From Onthophagus taurus (taxonomy: Eukaryota > Arthropoda > Insecta > Coleoptera > Scarabaeidae), in NCBI RefSeq assembly GCF_036711975.1, contig NC_091973.1:1798001-1862000 (forward strand): a DNA stretch of 64,000 nucleotides, given 5' to 3'. Of this stretch, positions 22,826 through 34,400 are shown piece after piece. Numbering within the stretch: the first letter of the stretch is position 1; the number at the start of each line of letters is the position of its first letter. The translations under genes and the position numbers were made by a program. The notes below the pieces were generated by a model, which saw nothing but the letters and a program-made list of their open reading frames with translations, was not told where the DNA came from and searched no databases.

Positions 22826-24540
22826 AAAGTTGTAGCAATATAATTTTCTAGTATAAGGAGTTAATGGTATCATTCGGGATTCGGCGCATACTACAAAAAA
22901 ACTTTTGAAACAAAAGTTGTAGTAAATTTTATTGTTAATAATATTGCTCTCTTGCACTTTTACTCTCAGATGCATAAATATCGAGAAAAATACGAAAATA
23001 TGAAAATTTGCTGAATTCCTAATTTTATAAGGAGTTAATGGTATCATTGGGGATTCGGCGCATACTACAAAAAAACTTTTGACACAAAAGTTGTAGTAAA
23101 TTTTATTGTTAACAATATTGCTCTCTTTCACTTTTGCTCTCAGATGCATAAATATCGAGAAAAATACGAAAATATGAAAATATGCTGAATTCCTAATTTT
23201 ATAAGGAGTTAATGGTATCATTCGGGATTCGGCGCATACTACAAAAAAACTTTTGAAACAAAAGTTGTAGTAAATTTCATTGTTAACAATATTGCTCTCT
23301 TGCACTTTTGCTCTCAAATGTATAAATATCGAGAAAAATATGAATATTTGCTGAATTCGTAATTTTATAAGGAGTTAATGGTATCATTCGGGATTCGGCG
23401 CATACTACAAAAAAACTTTTGAAACAAAAGTTGTAGTAAATTTCATTGTTGACAATATTGCTCTCTTGCACTTTTGCTCTCAAATGTGTAAATATCGAGA
23501 AAAAGACGAAAATTTGCTGAATTCGTAATTTTATAAGCAGCTAATGGTGTCATTCGGGATTCGGCGCATACTACAAAAAAACTTTTGAAACAAAAGTTGT
23601 AGTAAATTTCATTGTTAACAATATTGCTCTCTTTCACTTTTGCTCTAAGATGCATAAATATCGAGAAAAATACGAAAATATGAAAATATGCTGAATTCCT
23701 AATTTTATAAGCAGCTAATGGTATCATTCGGGATTCGGCGCATACTACAAAAAAACTTTTGAAACAAAAGTTGTAGCAAATTTTATTGTTAACAATATTG
23801 CTCTCTTTCACTTTTGCTCTCAAATGTATAAATATCGAGAAAAATATGAAAATTTGCTGAATTCGTAATTTTATAAGGAGTTAATGGTATCATTCGGGAT
23901 TCGGCGCATACTATAAAAAAACTTTTGAAACAAAAGTTGTAGCAAATTTTATTGTTAACAATATTGCTCTCTTGCACTTTTGCTCTCAAATGTGTAAATA
24001 TCGAGAAAAATACGAAAATTTGCTGAATTCGTAATTTTATAAGCAGCTAATGGTATCATTCGGGATTCGGCGCATACTACAAAAAAACTTTTGAAACAAA
24101 AGTTGTAGCAAATTTTATTGTTAACAATATTGCTCTCTTTCACTTTTGCCCTCAGATGCATAAATATCGAGAAAAATACGAAAATATGAAAATATGCTAA
24201 ATTCCTAATTTTATAAGGAGTTAATGGTATCATTCGGGATTCGGCGCATACTACAAAAAAACTTTTGAAACAAAAGTTGTAGCAAATTTCATTGTTAACA
24301 ATATTGCTCTCTTTCACTTTTGCTCTAAGATGCATAAATATCGAGAAAAATACGAAAATATGCTGAATTCCTAATTTTATAAACAGTTAATGGTATCATT
24401 CGGGTTTCGGCGCATACTACAAAAAAACTTTTGAAACAAAAGTTGTAGCAAATTTTATTCTTAACAATATTGCTCTCTTGCACTTTTGCTCTCAGATGCG
24501 TCAATATCGAGAAAAAATGAAAATTTGCTGAATTTACAGT
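22826..24540. repeat. 174/166-bp satellite, left array (about 10 units)
   Basis: The landmark GGAGTTAATGGTATCATT recurs at 22857, 23031, 23205 and 23371, giving spacings of 174, 174 and 166 bp. The shorter form lacks 8 bp of the GAAAATATG tract. Each unit contains a dyad: CTACAA, a run of A, CTTTTG, AAA, CAAAAG, TTGTAG. Frames on the minus strand run across several units because 174 is a multiple of three. They all translate the same monomer and are not genes. Confidence 0.95.
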
Positions 24541-24845
24541 TTTACAAGCTGTTAATTTATTATTTAAAATATTGCAGATAATAGAATTAATTAAATTTTG
24601 AGCAACTATCCTTCTACATTTTGTCATATCTCCAACATTAATTAAGATATAATGTTGCAGAAATAAAATAAAAAAAAATTCTTGATAATAAAAAAAAATA
24701 TATTTTAAGTTAAATTATATATAATGCATACGTACAAAACATTTAATTTAATTTAATTAAATAAATTAGTAACATCACATATTGTTTGTATATTTTTTGT
24801 AACATTTCAACATCAGTCTCAATTTTTTTAACTAATCAATTTATT
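24541..24845. other. Satellite edge to gene end, no gene seen
   Basis: AT-rich DNA between the left satellite array and the stop of the eight-exon gene. It probably contains that gene's 3' UTR. Confidence 0.5.
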
Positions 24846-25882
24846 TCATCTCATTTCCATGTCTCCTTCCTCGTATTTGTTCAAAAATGAATCCATAATG
24901 TCGTGTAAGTCTTCATTTGCGTTGAGACGCGATTGAAATTCTGCTTGAATCGGAACATCTGGAATTAAATTTAAAATTAATTATAAAAAAATAATGTATT
25001 TATTTTCATTACCTTCTATCTTATTAATCGGTTGAAGTAATAGATTGGAAATAGTTGCTGCAAAAATCTCTAAAATAATTTTTTTTTATTATTTATTTAT
25101 AAATAATTAATTTTTTTACCTGTCTCAATCGGTTCTACGATTACTTTTGGTCCATTAGTGTCTAATTGTATTTCCAAAATTTGATTAAAATGGAAATCGA
25201 AATCTTCGTTTAACGATTTAGAATTGAAAGGAGGCGATAAAGTGGGGGTTATATCTATAAATTATTTTTTTAATGTTTTGTTATTTATATAAATTTCACC
25301 AACCAATTTCTTCGACTAAATCTGGGTTCCAAGAAACTCGATGGTTTTTTTTTGGTGTTTCTGAAGAACGGAGGATGGATCGAAGGTTTGTTGGTAACTC
25401 TAAAATTCAAAAAATAAATACATATATACAAAAATAAATATTTAAGTATCATCATACTCTTAGAAATATCCTCTTCATCTGAAGATTGGTAATGATTACC
25501 AACCGAGGTTTTATTAACTAAAAAAAATAAATAATATATATTTTTTTTGATTTATTTTTCCGTTAATGTTACCTTGAAATTGCAAACTCCGTTTATTGTG
25601 ATCATTACACACATTTAAAATTTGAACTAAAATATTTAAAATATTTTGTTAAGTCAGTATTAAAAATGTTTTTACCTTTTTTAGCCTTCGCGGGAACTTT
25701 TCGCTGTTTAACGTCTTTAGAATCGGGATTATTTGTTGCTGAAAAAAAATCATGTGGTGCTTGAATCAAAAAAATAATTTCATTTTACCCTTTCGTTTTG
25801 AATTAGGTTTACATAATTTTTGATCGTCGCTTGGTTTTCTAACACGCAGCGAATAATGAGATGGAATTTTATTTGATTCCAT
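24846..25882 (-). CDS. Eight-exon, 223-aa protein with PP1-docking-like motifs
   Basis: Exons 25789-25882, 25676-25738, 25573-25626, 25458-25517, 25304-25399, 25120-25254, 25013-25069 and 24846-24958 sum to 672 nt. All seven introns are 55-80 bp or little more, GT-AG and phase 1. The protein starts with basic segments (HYSLRVRKPSDD, PNSKRK, VPAKAKK). Residues about 95-115 contain RSILRSSETPKKNHRVSW: a SILK-type motif (SILR) followed 10 residues later by an RVxF-type motif (RVSW). That pair, in this order, is the classic docking arrangement of protein phosphatase 1 partners. The C-terminal half is acidic and helix-prone and ends in DIMDSFLNKYEEGDMEMR. I cannot name the family. The gene sits between two arrays of the 174/166-bp satellite. 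Confidence 0.75.
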
Positions 25883-26892
25883 TTTAAAAATATAACGATT
25901 ATTCAAATTTATTGTTATATTTTGAAAGAAACTGGAGATACAATCAAATAATTAAATGATGTTACTTACTTAATAATGGGTCACTTTGGACATGTGGAAT
26001 TGAATTGGATGGAAATAACGAGGTGCTCGCTACCTTTTACGTTTCACAAGTGCCATATCAGTCATGTTTAAAATATTTGCTATAATTTTGGGAGTGAATC
26101 ATTTAAATTCCTTTTTTAATCAATATTTAGCTTTTAATTTCTAATCAATCCAACAAGAACAAGTGATTAAGCATTTCAACGTCCACGCGGAAATGAATTC
26201 CTTTTCTATCAAAACAACACAATTTTTTATTTATTTATTATTAATCTATTTATTATACTTTTTTTTTATTTATTATACTTTATTATACTATTATATTTAT
26301 TATATTAATCTATATATATATATATAATATAATAATATATAAAAATTATTAATTTATCCATTTATGATATTAATCATTTTTTTATTATTAAAAATAGAAT
26401 TAATATGATTTTAGGAATACTTACTACTTATATATTACTTACTATATTAAATAGGATTTTTATCGCACCACAAATTACATTCCTTAAAATTTAATTTAAA
26501 ATATAAATTAATCGTGAGCTATTAAAAATAGAGTTGCCTTGAATTTTTGAACATTTTTAGAACACTCTTTTTGATTTAATAATTTTTTTAAATTGAAACT
26601 AAAAAATTTTTTCTATACGACTGATGAATATTTGAACTGTACCAATATTTTCGATTGTTTTTATATGTCTATCTATCTTTTGTCTAAATAAAATTTCAAT
26701 TAATCTTCGGAAACCCCAAAATCAACCTGAAATTATAATCAAATCTTTATTAAAAGACTTTTTAAAGTAATAACTTCGGATATTAGGTAACAGATGGCGC
26801 CAATAATATGTAGATTAACTTGTAGTGCCATCTATGATTTGGTTCAAGTACTTTAATTTAAAATTTAGACTTATTTAGACTTATTAATACTC
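25883..26892. other. Intergenic, no gene seen
   Basis: Very AT-rich, with TA-rich simple sequence around 26230-26350. The first 200 bp must hold the promoter of the eight-exon gene. Nothing else recognised. Confidence 0.5.
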
Positions 26893-26989
26893 AGGATTTG
26901 GAGTATACTACAAAAAAACTTTTAGAACAAAAGTTGTAGCAAATTTTATTCTTAACAATATTGCTCTCTTGCACTTTTGCTCTCAGATG
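26893..26989. repeat. 174/166-bp satellite, fragment cut by a retrotransposon
   Basis: Most of one monomer up to TTGCTCTCAGATG (26977-26989). The array resumes with the same 13 bases at 28949-28961, so this is the left side of an insertion site and the 13 bases are a target-site duplication. Confidence 0.9.
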
Positions 26990-28948
26990 TATGTATGTAT
27001 GTATGTATGGATTGGGGAGTGCATGCAAAACCGCACGCCACACTTAGGCCCCATTGGGCCCCTTGTGCATCCTCCCATTACACACTCTGGTCACATCAAC
27101 CAGCCTAAGGATTTACCAAAGGCTAGGACGGCTCCTAGAGGTGCATTCCTGATGTCATCTGTGGTCGGCCATTCCTCCCCGAAGGTCCTCATTCTGAGGT
27201 CGGTCAGAGAGGGGCAGTCACACAAGATGTGTTTAACCGTCTCGTCATCCTGTTCACAGGCTCGACAGAGAGGGGAGTCAGCAAGCTTCATGTTTTGAAG
27301 GTGCTTGTTTACCTTACAGTGTCCCGTGAGGAGACCTGTGGCAGTGCGAAGGGCACTTTTACCGAGCCCTACGAAGAACTGGGCTGTTGCGGCTGAAGGA
27401 TATTTTAACAATTCCTTGGCGAGATGACAGCCCGGGGTACGGTCCCACCCGTTTAAAAATTTTTTGTGGGTAATGCGCTTGATTAACTCGATGTGAGTAG
27501 CTAAAGAGGGGGTAATTATCGGCTCGGGTGCACAGGGAGCTCTACCGGCAGCACGTTTGGCAAGCCTGTCAGCGTGGTTGTTACCCTTGGAGCCGGAATG
27601 CCCCTTAACCCACTGGATTCTGACACGATTGTATTTCGCGGCCTCCTCCAGTGCTTTGTGACAATCCATTACTACTGCAGACGTTATAATAACTCTGCTT
27701 AGAGCTAAAAGAGATTGTTTACTGTCTGTGAAAATAGTGAAGCACTTACCCCGCTTGTTGGATTCAACAATGCAGTCGGCAGCAAGTTTAATAGCAGTTA
27801 GTTCCGCTTGTATGACGGTGGTGCTAGACCCTAAAGGTTCCGAGAGGCGAATCGGGGGATCGTGAGAGAATACCCCGGCGCCTGCACCATTTCGTCCTTT
27901 TGAACCATCAGTGTAGATCTTAAAAGTTCTTCGTTCATCTACTACTGTGGGACTGACGTGGGTGAGGTACTTCTTTGAGAAAACATATTTTGCTGGTCTG
28001 TGATCAGTCTTACACTCGAGTAGGGGTGTGTCTAACACTGCTTCCCTCCAGAGTGTTGAACTGCTGCCAGCGTCCTCATCCTTCATAGTTCCTACTGATT
28101 GTAGTCTTTTCATGGTTACCAACGCCACTTCCTGAATATGTAGGTTGAGTGGTGGTAAATTTAACATGATTTCCATGGCCGCGGTGGGGGTTGATCGCAG
28201 CGCACCTGTAACATACAGACACGCGAGTCTCTGTATTCTATTAAGTGCAGTGGTGGCGGTAGACCTAGAAGTTCTAGTCCACCATACCACCGCACCGTAC
28301 GTTAGCATTGGTCGAACAACGGCGGTGTAAATCCACAGGGCTATCTTGGGAGACAGACCCCAAGTCCTCCCGACAGCCCTCCGGCACTGGCCGAAGGCGA
28401 CACAAGCTTTATTAACTCTATTGTCTAGGTGGGATTTCCACGTTAGTTTACTGTCTATTATTAAGCCCAAGTACTTAACTTCAGTAGACAGTTTAAGTGG
28501 AGTTTTAGCGAGCGTTGGCAATCTAGGATTGCCAATGTTGCGCTTGCGTGTAAAAAGAACCATTTCTGTCTTCTTGGGATTGACGGAAAGGCATTGTTTA
28601 TTACACCAGTTCTCAATTAGATTGAGTGCTTCCTGCATCCTATCGAGGAGTACGTTAGCGTACTTGCCTCTAATGAGGATTGTCAGGTCATCTGCGTAGC
28701 CAACGGTTTTAAAACCGGCTAGTTTTAGGCGTTTCATGAGGCTATCGAGGGTGAGATTCCACAAAAGTGGAGAAAGTACCCCCCCTTGCGGACAGCCTCT
28801 AGTAACAGCCCCTTGAAGAGTGGCTTGGCCAGCTCTTAGTTTGACGACCCTTTGTCTTAGAGTGCTCTCAATCCAGCCGCACAGGGCCAGAGGAACGTGG
28901 AAGGAGCTTTTGATAAAACTACCTTCTCCGGAATTAACGACGCCTTGC
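26990..28948 (-). mobile_element. 5'-truncated non-LTR retrotransposon with RNase H (I/R1-like)
   Basis: The minus-strand frame from the 5' junction to the stop at 27091 has the second half of a reverse transcriptase (GCPQGGVLSPLLWNL, GYADDLTILI). An RNase H domain follows (YTDGSK, QAELTAIKLA, FTDSKQSLLAL, HADRLAKRAA). A final CCHC knuckle is present (CRACEQDDETVKHILCDC). The frame is intact, about 620 codons, so the insertion is recent. The 3' end is a tail of GTAT/ATAC repeats (26990-27008). The 13-bp flanking duplication is TTGCTCTCAGATG. RNase H after the reverse transcriptase places it in the I/R1 group; the exact clade is not decided. The element lacks its first ORF, the endonuclease and the start of the reverse transcriptase, so it cannot move on its own. 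Confidence 0.93.
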
Positions 28949-31285
28949 TTGCTCTCAGATGCGTCAATATCGAGAAAAATATGAAAATTTGCTGAATTCG
29001 TTGTTAATGGTATCATTCGGGATTCGGCGCATACTACAAAAAAACTTTTGAAACAAAAGTTGTAGTAAATTTCATTGTTAACAATATTGCTCTCTTGCAC
29101 TTTTGCTCTCAAATGTGTAAATATCGAGAAAAAGACGAAAATTTGCTGAATTCGTAATTTTATAAGCAGCTAATAGTATCATTCGGGATTCGGCGCATAC
29201 TACAAAAAAACTTTTGGAGCAAAAGTTGTAGTAAATTTTATTGTTAACAATATTGCTCTCTTGCACTTTTGCTCTCAGATGCATAAATATTGAGAAAAAT
29301 ACGAAAATATGAAAATATGCTGAATTCCTAATTTTATAAGGAGTTAATGGTATCATTCCGGTTTCGGCGCATACTACAAAAAAACTTTTGGAGCAAAAGT
29401 TGTAGTAAATTTTATTGTTAACAATATTGCTCTCTTGCACTTTTGCTCTCAGATGCATAAATATTGAGAAAAATACGAAAATATGAAAATATGCTGAATT
29501 CCTAATTTTATAAGGAGTTAATGGTATCATTCGGGTTTCGGCGCATACTACAAAAACACTTTTGGAACAAAAGTTGTAGCAAATTTTATTCTTAACAATA
29601 TTGCTCTCTTGCGCTTTTGCTCTCAAATGTATAAATATCGAGAAAAATATGAAAATTTGCTGAATTCCTAATTTTATAAGGAGTTAATGGTATCATTCGG
29701 GATTCGGCGCATACTACAAAAAAACTTTTGAAACAAAAGTTGTAGTAAATTTCATTGTTAACGATATTGCTCTCTTGCACTTTTGCTCTCAAATGTGTAA
29801 ATATCGAGAAAAATACGAAAATTTGCTGAATTCGTAATTTTATAAGCAGCTAATGGTATCATTCGGGATTCGGCGCATACTACAAAAAAACTTTTGAAAC
29901 AAAAGCTGTAGCAAATTTTATTCTTAACAATATTGCTCTCTTGCACTTTTGCTCTCAGATGCATAAATATCGAGAAAAATACGAAAATATGAAAATTTGC
30001 TGAATTCCTAATTTTATAAGGAGTTAATGGTATCATTCCGGTTTCGGCGCATACTACAAAAAAACTTTTGGAACAAAAGTTGTAGCAAATTTTATTCTTA
30101 ACAATATTGCTCTCTTGCACTTTTGCTCTCAGATGCGTCAATATCGAGAAAAATATGAAAATTTGCTGAATTCGTTGTTAATGGTATCATTCGGGATTCG
30201 GCGCATACTACAAAAAAACTTTTGAAACAAAAGTTGTAGTAAATTTCATTGTTAACAATATTGCTCTCTTGCACTTTTGCTCTCAAATGTGTAAATATCG
30301 AGAAAAAGACGAAAATTTGCTGAATTCGTAATTTTATAAGCAGCTAATGGTATCATTCGGGATTCGGCGCATACTACAAAAAAACTTTTGAAACAAAAGC
30401 TGTAGCAAATTTTATTCTTAACAATATTGCTCTCTTGCACTTTTGCTCTCAGATGCATAAATATCGAGAAAAATACGAAAATATGAAAATTTGCTGAATT
30501 CCTAATTTTATAAGGAGTTAATGGTATCATTCCGGTTTCGGCGCATACTACAAAAAAACTTTTGGAGCAAAACTTGTAGTAAATTTTATTGTTAACAATA
30601 TTGCTCTCTTGCACTTTTGCTCTCAGATGCGTCAATATCGAGAAAAGTATGAAAATTTGCTGAATTCGTTGTTAATGGTATCATTCGGGATTCGGCGCAT
30701 ACTACAAAAAAACTTTTGAAACAAAAGTTGTAGTAAATTTCATTGTTAACAATATTGCTCTCTTGCACTTTTGCTCTCAAATGTGTAAATATCGAGAAAA
30801 AGACGAAAATTTGCTGAATTCGTAATTTTATAAGCAGCTAATGGTATCATTCGGGATTCGGCGCATACTACAAAAAAACTTTTGAAACAAAAGCTGTAGC
30901 AAATTTTATTCTTAACAATATTGCTCTCTTGCACTTTTGCTCTCAGATGCATAAATATCGAGAAAAATACGAAAATATGAAAATTTGCTGAATTCCTAAT
31001 TTTATAAGGAGTTAATGGTATCATTCCGGTTTCGGCGCATACTACAAAAAAACTTTTGGAGCAAAAGTTGTAGTAAATTTTATTGTTAACAATATTGCTC
31101 TCTTGCACTTTTGCTCTCAGATGCATAAATATTGAGAAAAATACGAAAATATGAAAATATGCTGAATTCCTAATTTTATAAGGAGTTAATGGTATCATTC
31201 GAGTTTCGGCGCATACTACAAAAACACTTTTGGAACAAAAGTTGTAGCAAATTTTATTCTTAATATTGCTTTCTTTCATTTTTGC
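28949..31285. repeat. 174/166-bp satellite, right array (about 13.5 units)
   Basis: The same monomers and orientation as the left array. A third, shorter form of about 154 bp lacks part of the region before GGTATCATT (seen after 28961, 30131 and 30625). The order short, 166, 174 repeats with a period of about 494 bp at 30131 and 30625, that is, a local higher-order unit of three monomers. The minus-strand frames listed over this region are monomer translations, not genes. Confidence 0.95.
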
Positions 31286-31444
31286 TCTCAGATGGATTTT
31301 TATAGTTTTTATAATCTATGATATGGATATATTTCAATAGTTATTAATATAAGTTTAAATAAAACAAATTTTTAAAAAAATAACTAGAATATATTTGCGA
31401 TTGAACATTATTTTTGTAAGTGAAAAATCACAACGTAACCGTCG

Positions 31445-34400
31445 TTAGAAATTAACACCATCTCTTGACTCGTTTACTATGGCTAAGGGCATAAGGGCCG
31501 TGGACATGGCCAAGGCTGGATTTGCTACGGCTATAATATTGTCTCCACTGGATGCTATGACTTGTACTTTCGGCGATAACGGCTTGGTATCTTCAATTTC
31601 AATTTGATCTTCCACAGTACTCTGAAAAAAATACTGAATTTTGTTTTGCCTCAAAAAACCCACAAATTTGATCAAAAATCAAACCTGGCATGTAGTGCTT
31701 CCAACGCTACAAGAATCTTGATCTTGCCCAGACGGTTGACAAGGCGAGCTTGAATTGCTATAAGATAAATGAGAGTCTGTTTCGTCGTCTGTGGCTAAAG
31801 ATGAACTTCTTAGGTGTTGATTTTTATTCTGTTGCTAAGAAGACGCAAATTAATTTATTAGATATACATACTTCCATATATTATTAAGTTACCCATTTTC
31901 TCCAAGATTATCTTTTAAGAAGCAAAAAAATAAAAGCTTACCTTAAACGCACAACATCTCAAAGCTAAATTAAAGCATAAAAAGCAGCGGTTAAAAAATT
32001 CTATTCTACATAAATAATAAATATTAATATACATTATTTGGACTAGAAATATAACAAAAAGTTGGACTAGTAATCTTAAAAATTTCTTAGTAACCTCATC
32101 TTACCAAAAAAATAACTTTAAGCGATTGGTTTAAACTGAAATAGCGAAAAAGCGTTAATAATAATAGTGCCATGCTACAGCGTGTTAAGCGGCTAATTGA
32201 TGATTATTGGTGAAGAATTTGTTTGTCTTTGGCTGACCTGCTTCTTATGATTGTGTTGATCATCTTGATCGTGATCAGTATCCGGTTTATGTCGTTTCGA
32301 TGAACGTTCACCTTCAACGAAATGTTCCGAATTTAATGATCTAGTGGTATAAACCGGGGTGTATCTAAAAAAAATACAATTAAAAAGCGAATTCATCAAA
32401 ATTTATCATTAAGAAACTTACTGTACTTTTGAATAATGACAACCTGAGTCTTTAACAACTTGTCTAGCTAAAGGGAAAAGCTCATCTCTTCTCGTTAATA
32501 AGGCGGGTACAAACCGACAAATTTGTGCGGCAGCTTCGTTAACGGATACTTCGTGAAGTGTTAATGGTTTTTCCGGTCGTCGTTTACAATCGAATCGGCC
32601 ATAAATCGCCGCGTAACGCCGAATTTCATCCATTCGTCTTGGATCTGTTTCTGGCATTGACATAACTAACTAATAATAAAAAAAATTGTCATAAATAACG
32701 TTTATGATGTTTTTGAATAACTCACTTCAAGTTCTTTACACATTTTTTTCTTGGTATTATGCGGTTTAGGTTCGAATTGAGGTAAATGTTTGCTAAGGCG
32801 CTCTGCGGCATTGGCCAATTTGGCTATTTGAGATTCTAAAAGTGTTGGCGTCACTAATAAAGTATTATTTCCGGGACTTGAACTTGATGAAGGTGGACAC
32901 GTCTCCAAAGGCGAATAAGGTCTCCTATTTATTGATAATCCCGGACTTTGAATCGGAGGTAAAGATTCGCCCGGAGACGGCGAATAAACGTTTCGATTAA
33001 ATTCGCTCGATTCAAAAGAATAATATCCTCCGGTTACCCGAGGACTTGACAGTTCAATTTCAAAGTCTTCTCCGGGAACTAAGGGCAGTTTAAATTTTCC
33101 CGGATTCGTTACCCATTCTTGTAAAGACTTTTGAAGTCTTCTTACGTGTAATGGTTTCGATGCCATCCCAACCAAAGACATTATTTCTAAAAACTCTTCT
33201 TCTCCAGCATCACATAGTTGCTGAACATCATCACCACCCATTTCTAATAGTGTGTCGTAATAATATAAAAGCGACGCGTTTTGCATCACTCGGAATAATT
33301 GAAGTTCAGCCAAGTTGTTTGGAAAAGATGTTGGAAATACTACAAAAAAAATAATTAAATTTTTAAAAATTGTAGTTTTATGAGTTTTCATTAATTTAAT
33401 ATTACAGTAATTATTCTAGGATTATTTTTTGCACATATTGCCAATATGCACATCCCACCTAAAATACCAATTATAACAGTGTTTCTCAAAGTTTTTTCTC
33501 TCGCGGCACATTTTCGAAAAAATTTTTTATTGAGGGCACACCAACTTTAAAAAAATTACTTTTAACTATAAATAAATAAATAGAAAAGAATTTAAAAGAA
33601 AGATTTATTATAATATGAATATAAGAACAATATAGAAACATTTCCTATAATAAAATAAAAAATGAGTAATAATTAATAGTATAAATACAAAATAAAGAAA
33701 CCTGTAATAAACATGTATTTTAGTGAGAAATATGTGATTGACGATGTTTTGTTATCTCTTCTATATTTGGTTTTATTGTTGAGAGAGTTTATTCGTCCTC
33801 AACATTTTTCAATTGTGATTGTTTATTATTTTTTATGGTTGTTAATGTTGAAAATCCTAATTCGCACAAATAGGATGTTGAAAACTGGAGCAAAATACTT
33901 ATTGCTCTTTTAACCCTTTGTGTCCCGACGGTACTTTAAAGTACCGGTAATTTTAAACACTCATTTTAAACTGTAGTTATCTATTCGGCGCATTTAGAGC
34001 TGTCTGTACTTTCTACTATACAAGTGTATACAAGAAATAATCTGTATAAAAAACGTCGCAATCCGCACTGTAGGATTTTTAGGTACACTTTAAACTTATT
34101 CATCCAGATGTGAGGTTAGAAGTTTAGTGAAAAGTGGTGCTGTTGAATTTTGTTGTTCAAGAAGGTATTTCTTTGATAAATATGGTTATTAGGTGTGATT
34201 ATTACAGATCATTTTAAAAAGAAAACATTGAGCTTAAATTTAAAATAAGTCTCATTCCTTAATTTCAATAAACATGGTTTCTAAGAATTTTTAAATTAGC
34301 ATTTGACTCTTTTAAATGTAAGTGTTGTTTCAACATTTTTTTTCTTAATATTTTTCCAATCCAACCCAACAATTATTATACATCATTTTAAAGAGAAAAC

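Noticed and set aside
27091-29112. A 673-codon frame starting MRAKVQESNIV... and continuing into reverse transcriptase
   Set aside because: The first 55 codons are translated satellite monomer; the retrotransposon only begins at 28948. The ATG is in the flanking repeat, so the start is accidental.
22790-31279. Many similar frames of 60-180 codons on the minus strand (MRAKVQESNIVNN family)
   Set aside because: All are the same satellite monomer read through several units. The 174-bp unit is a multiple of three and lacks a stop in that frame; 166-bp units shift it. No gene is implied.
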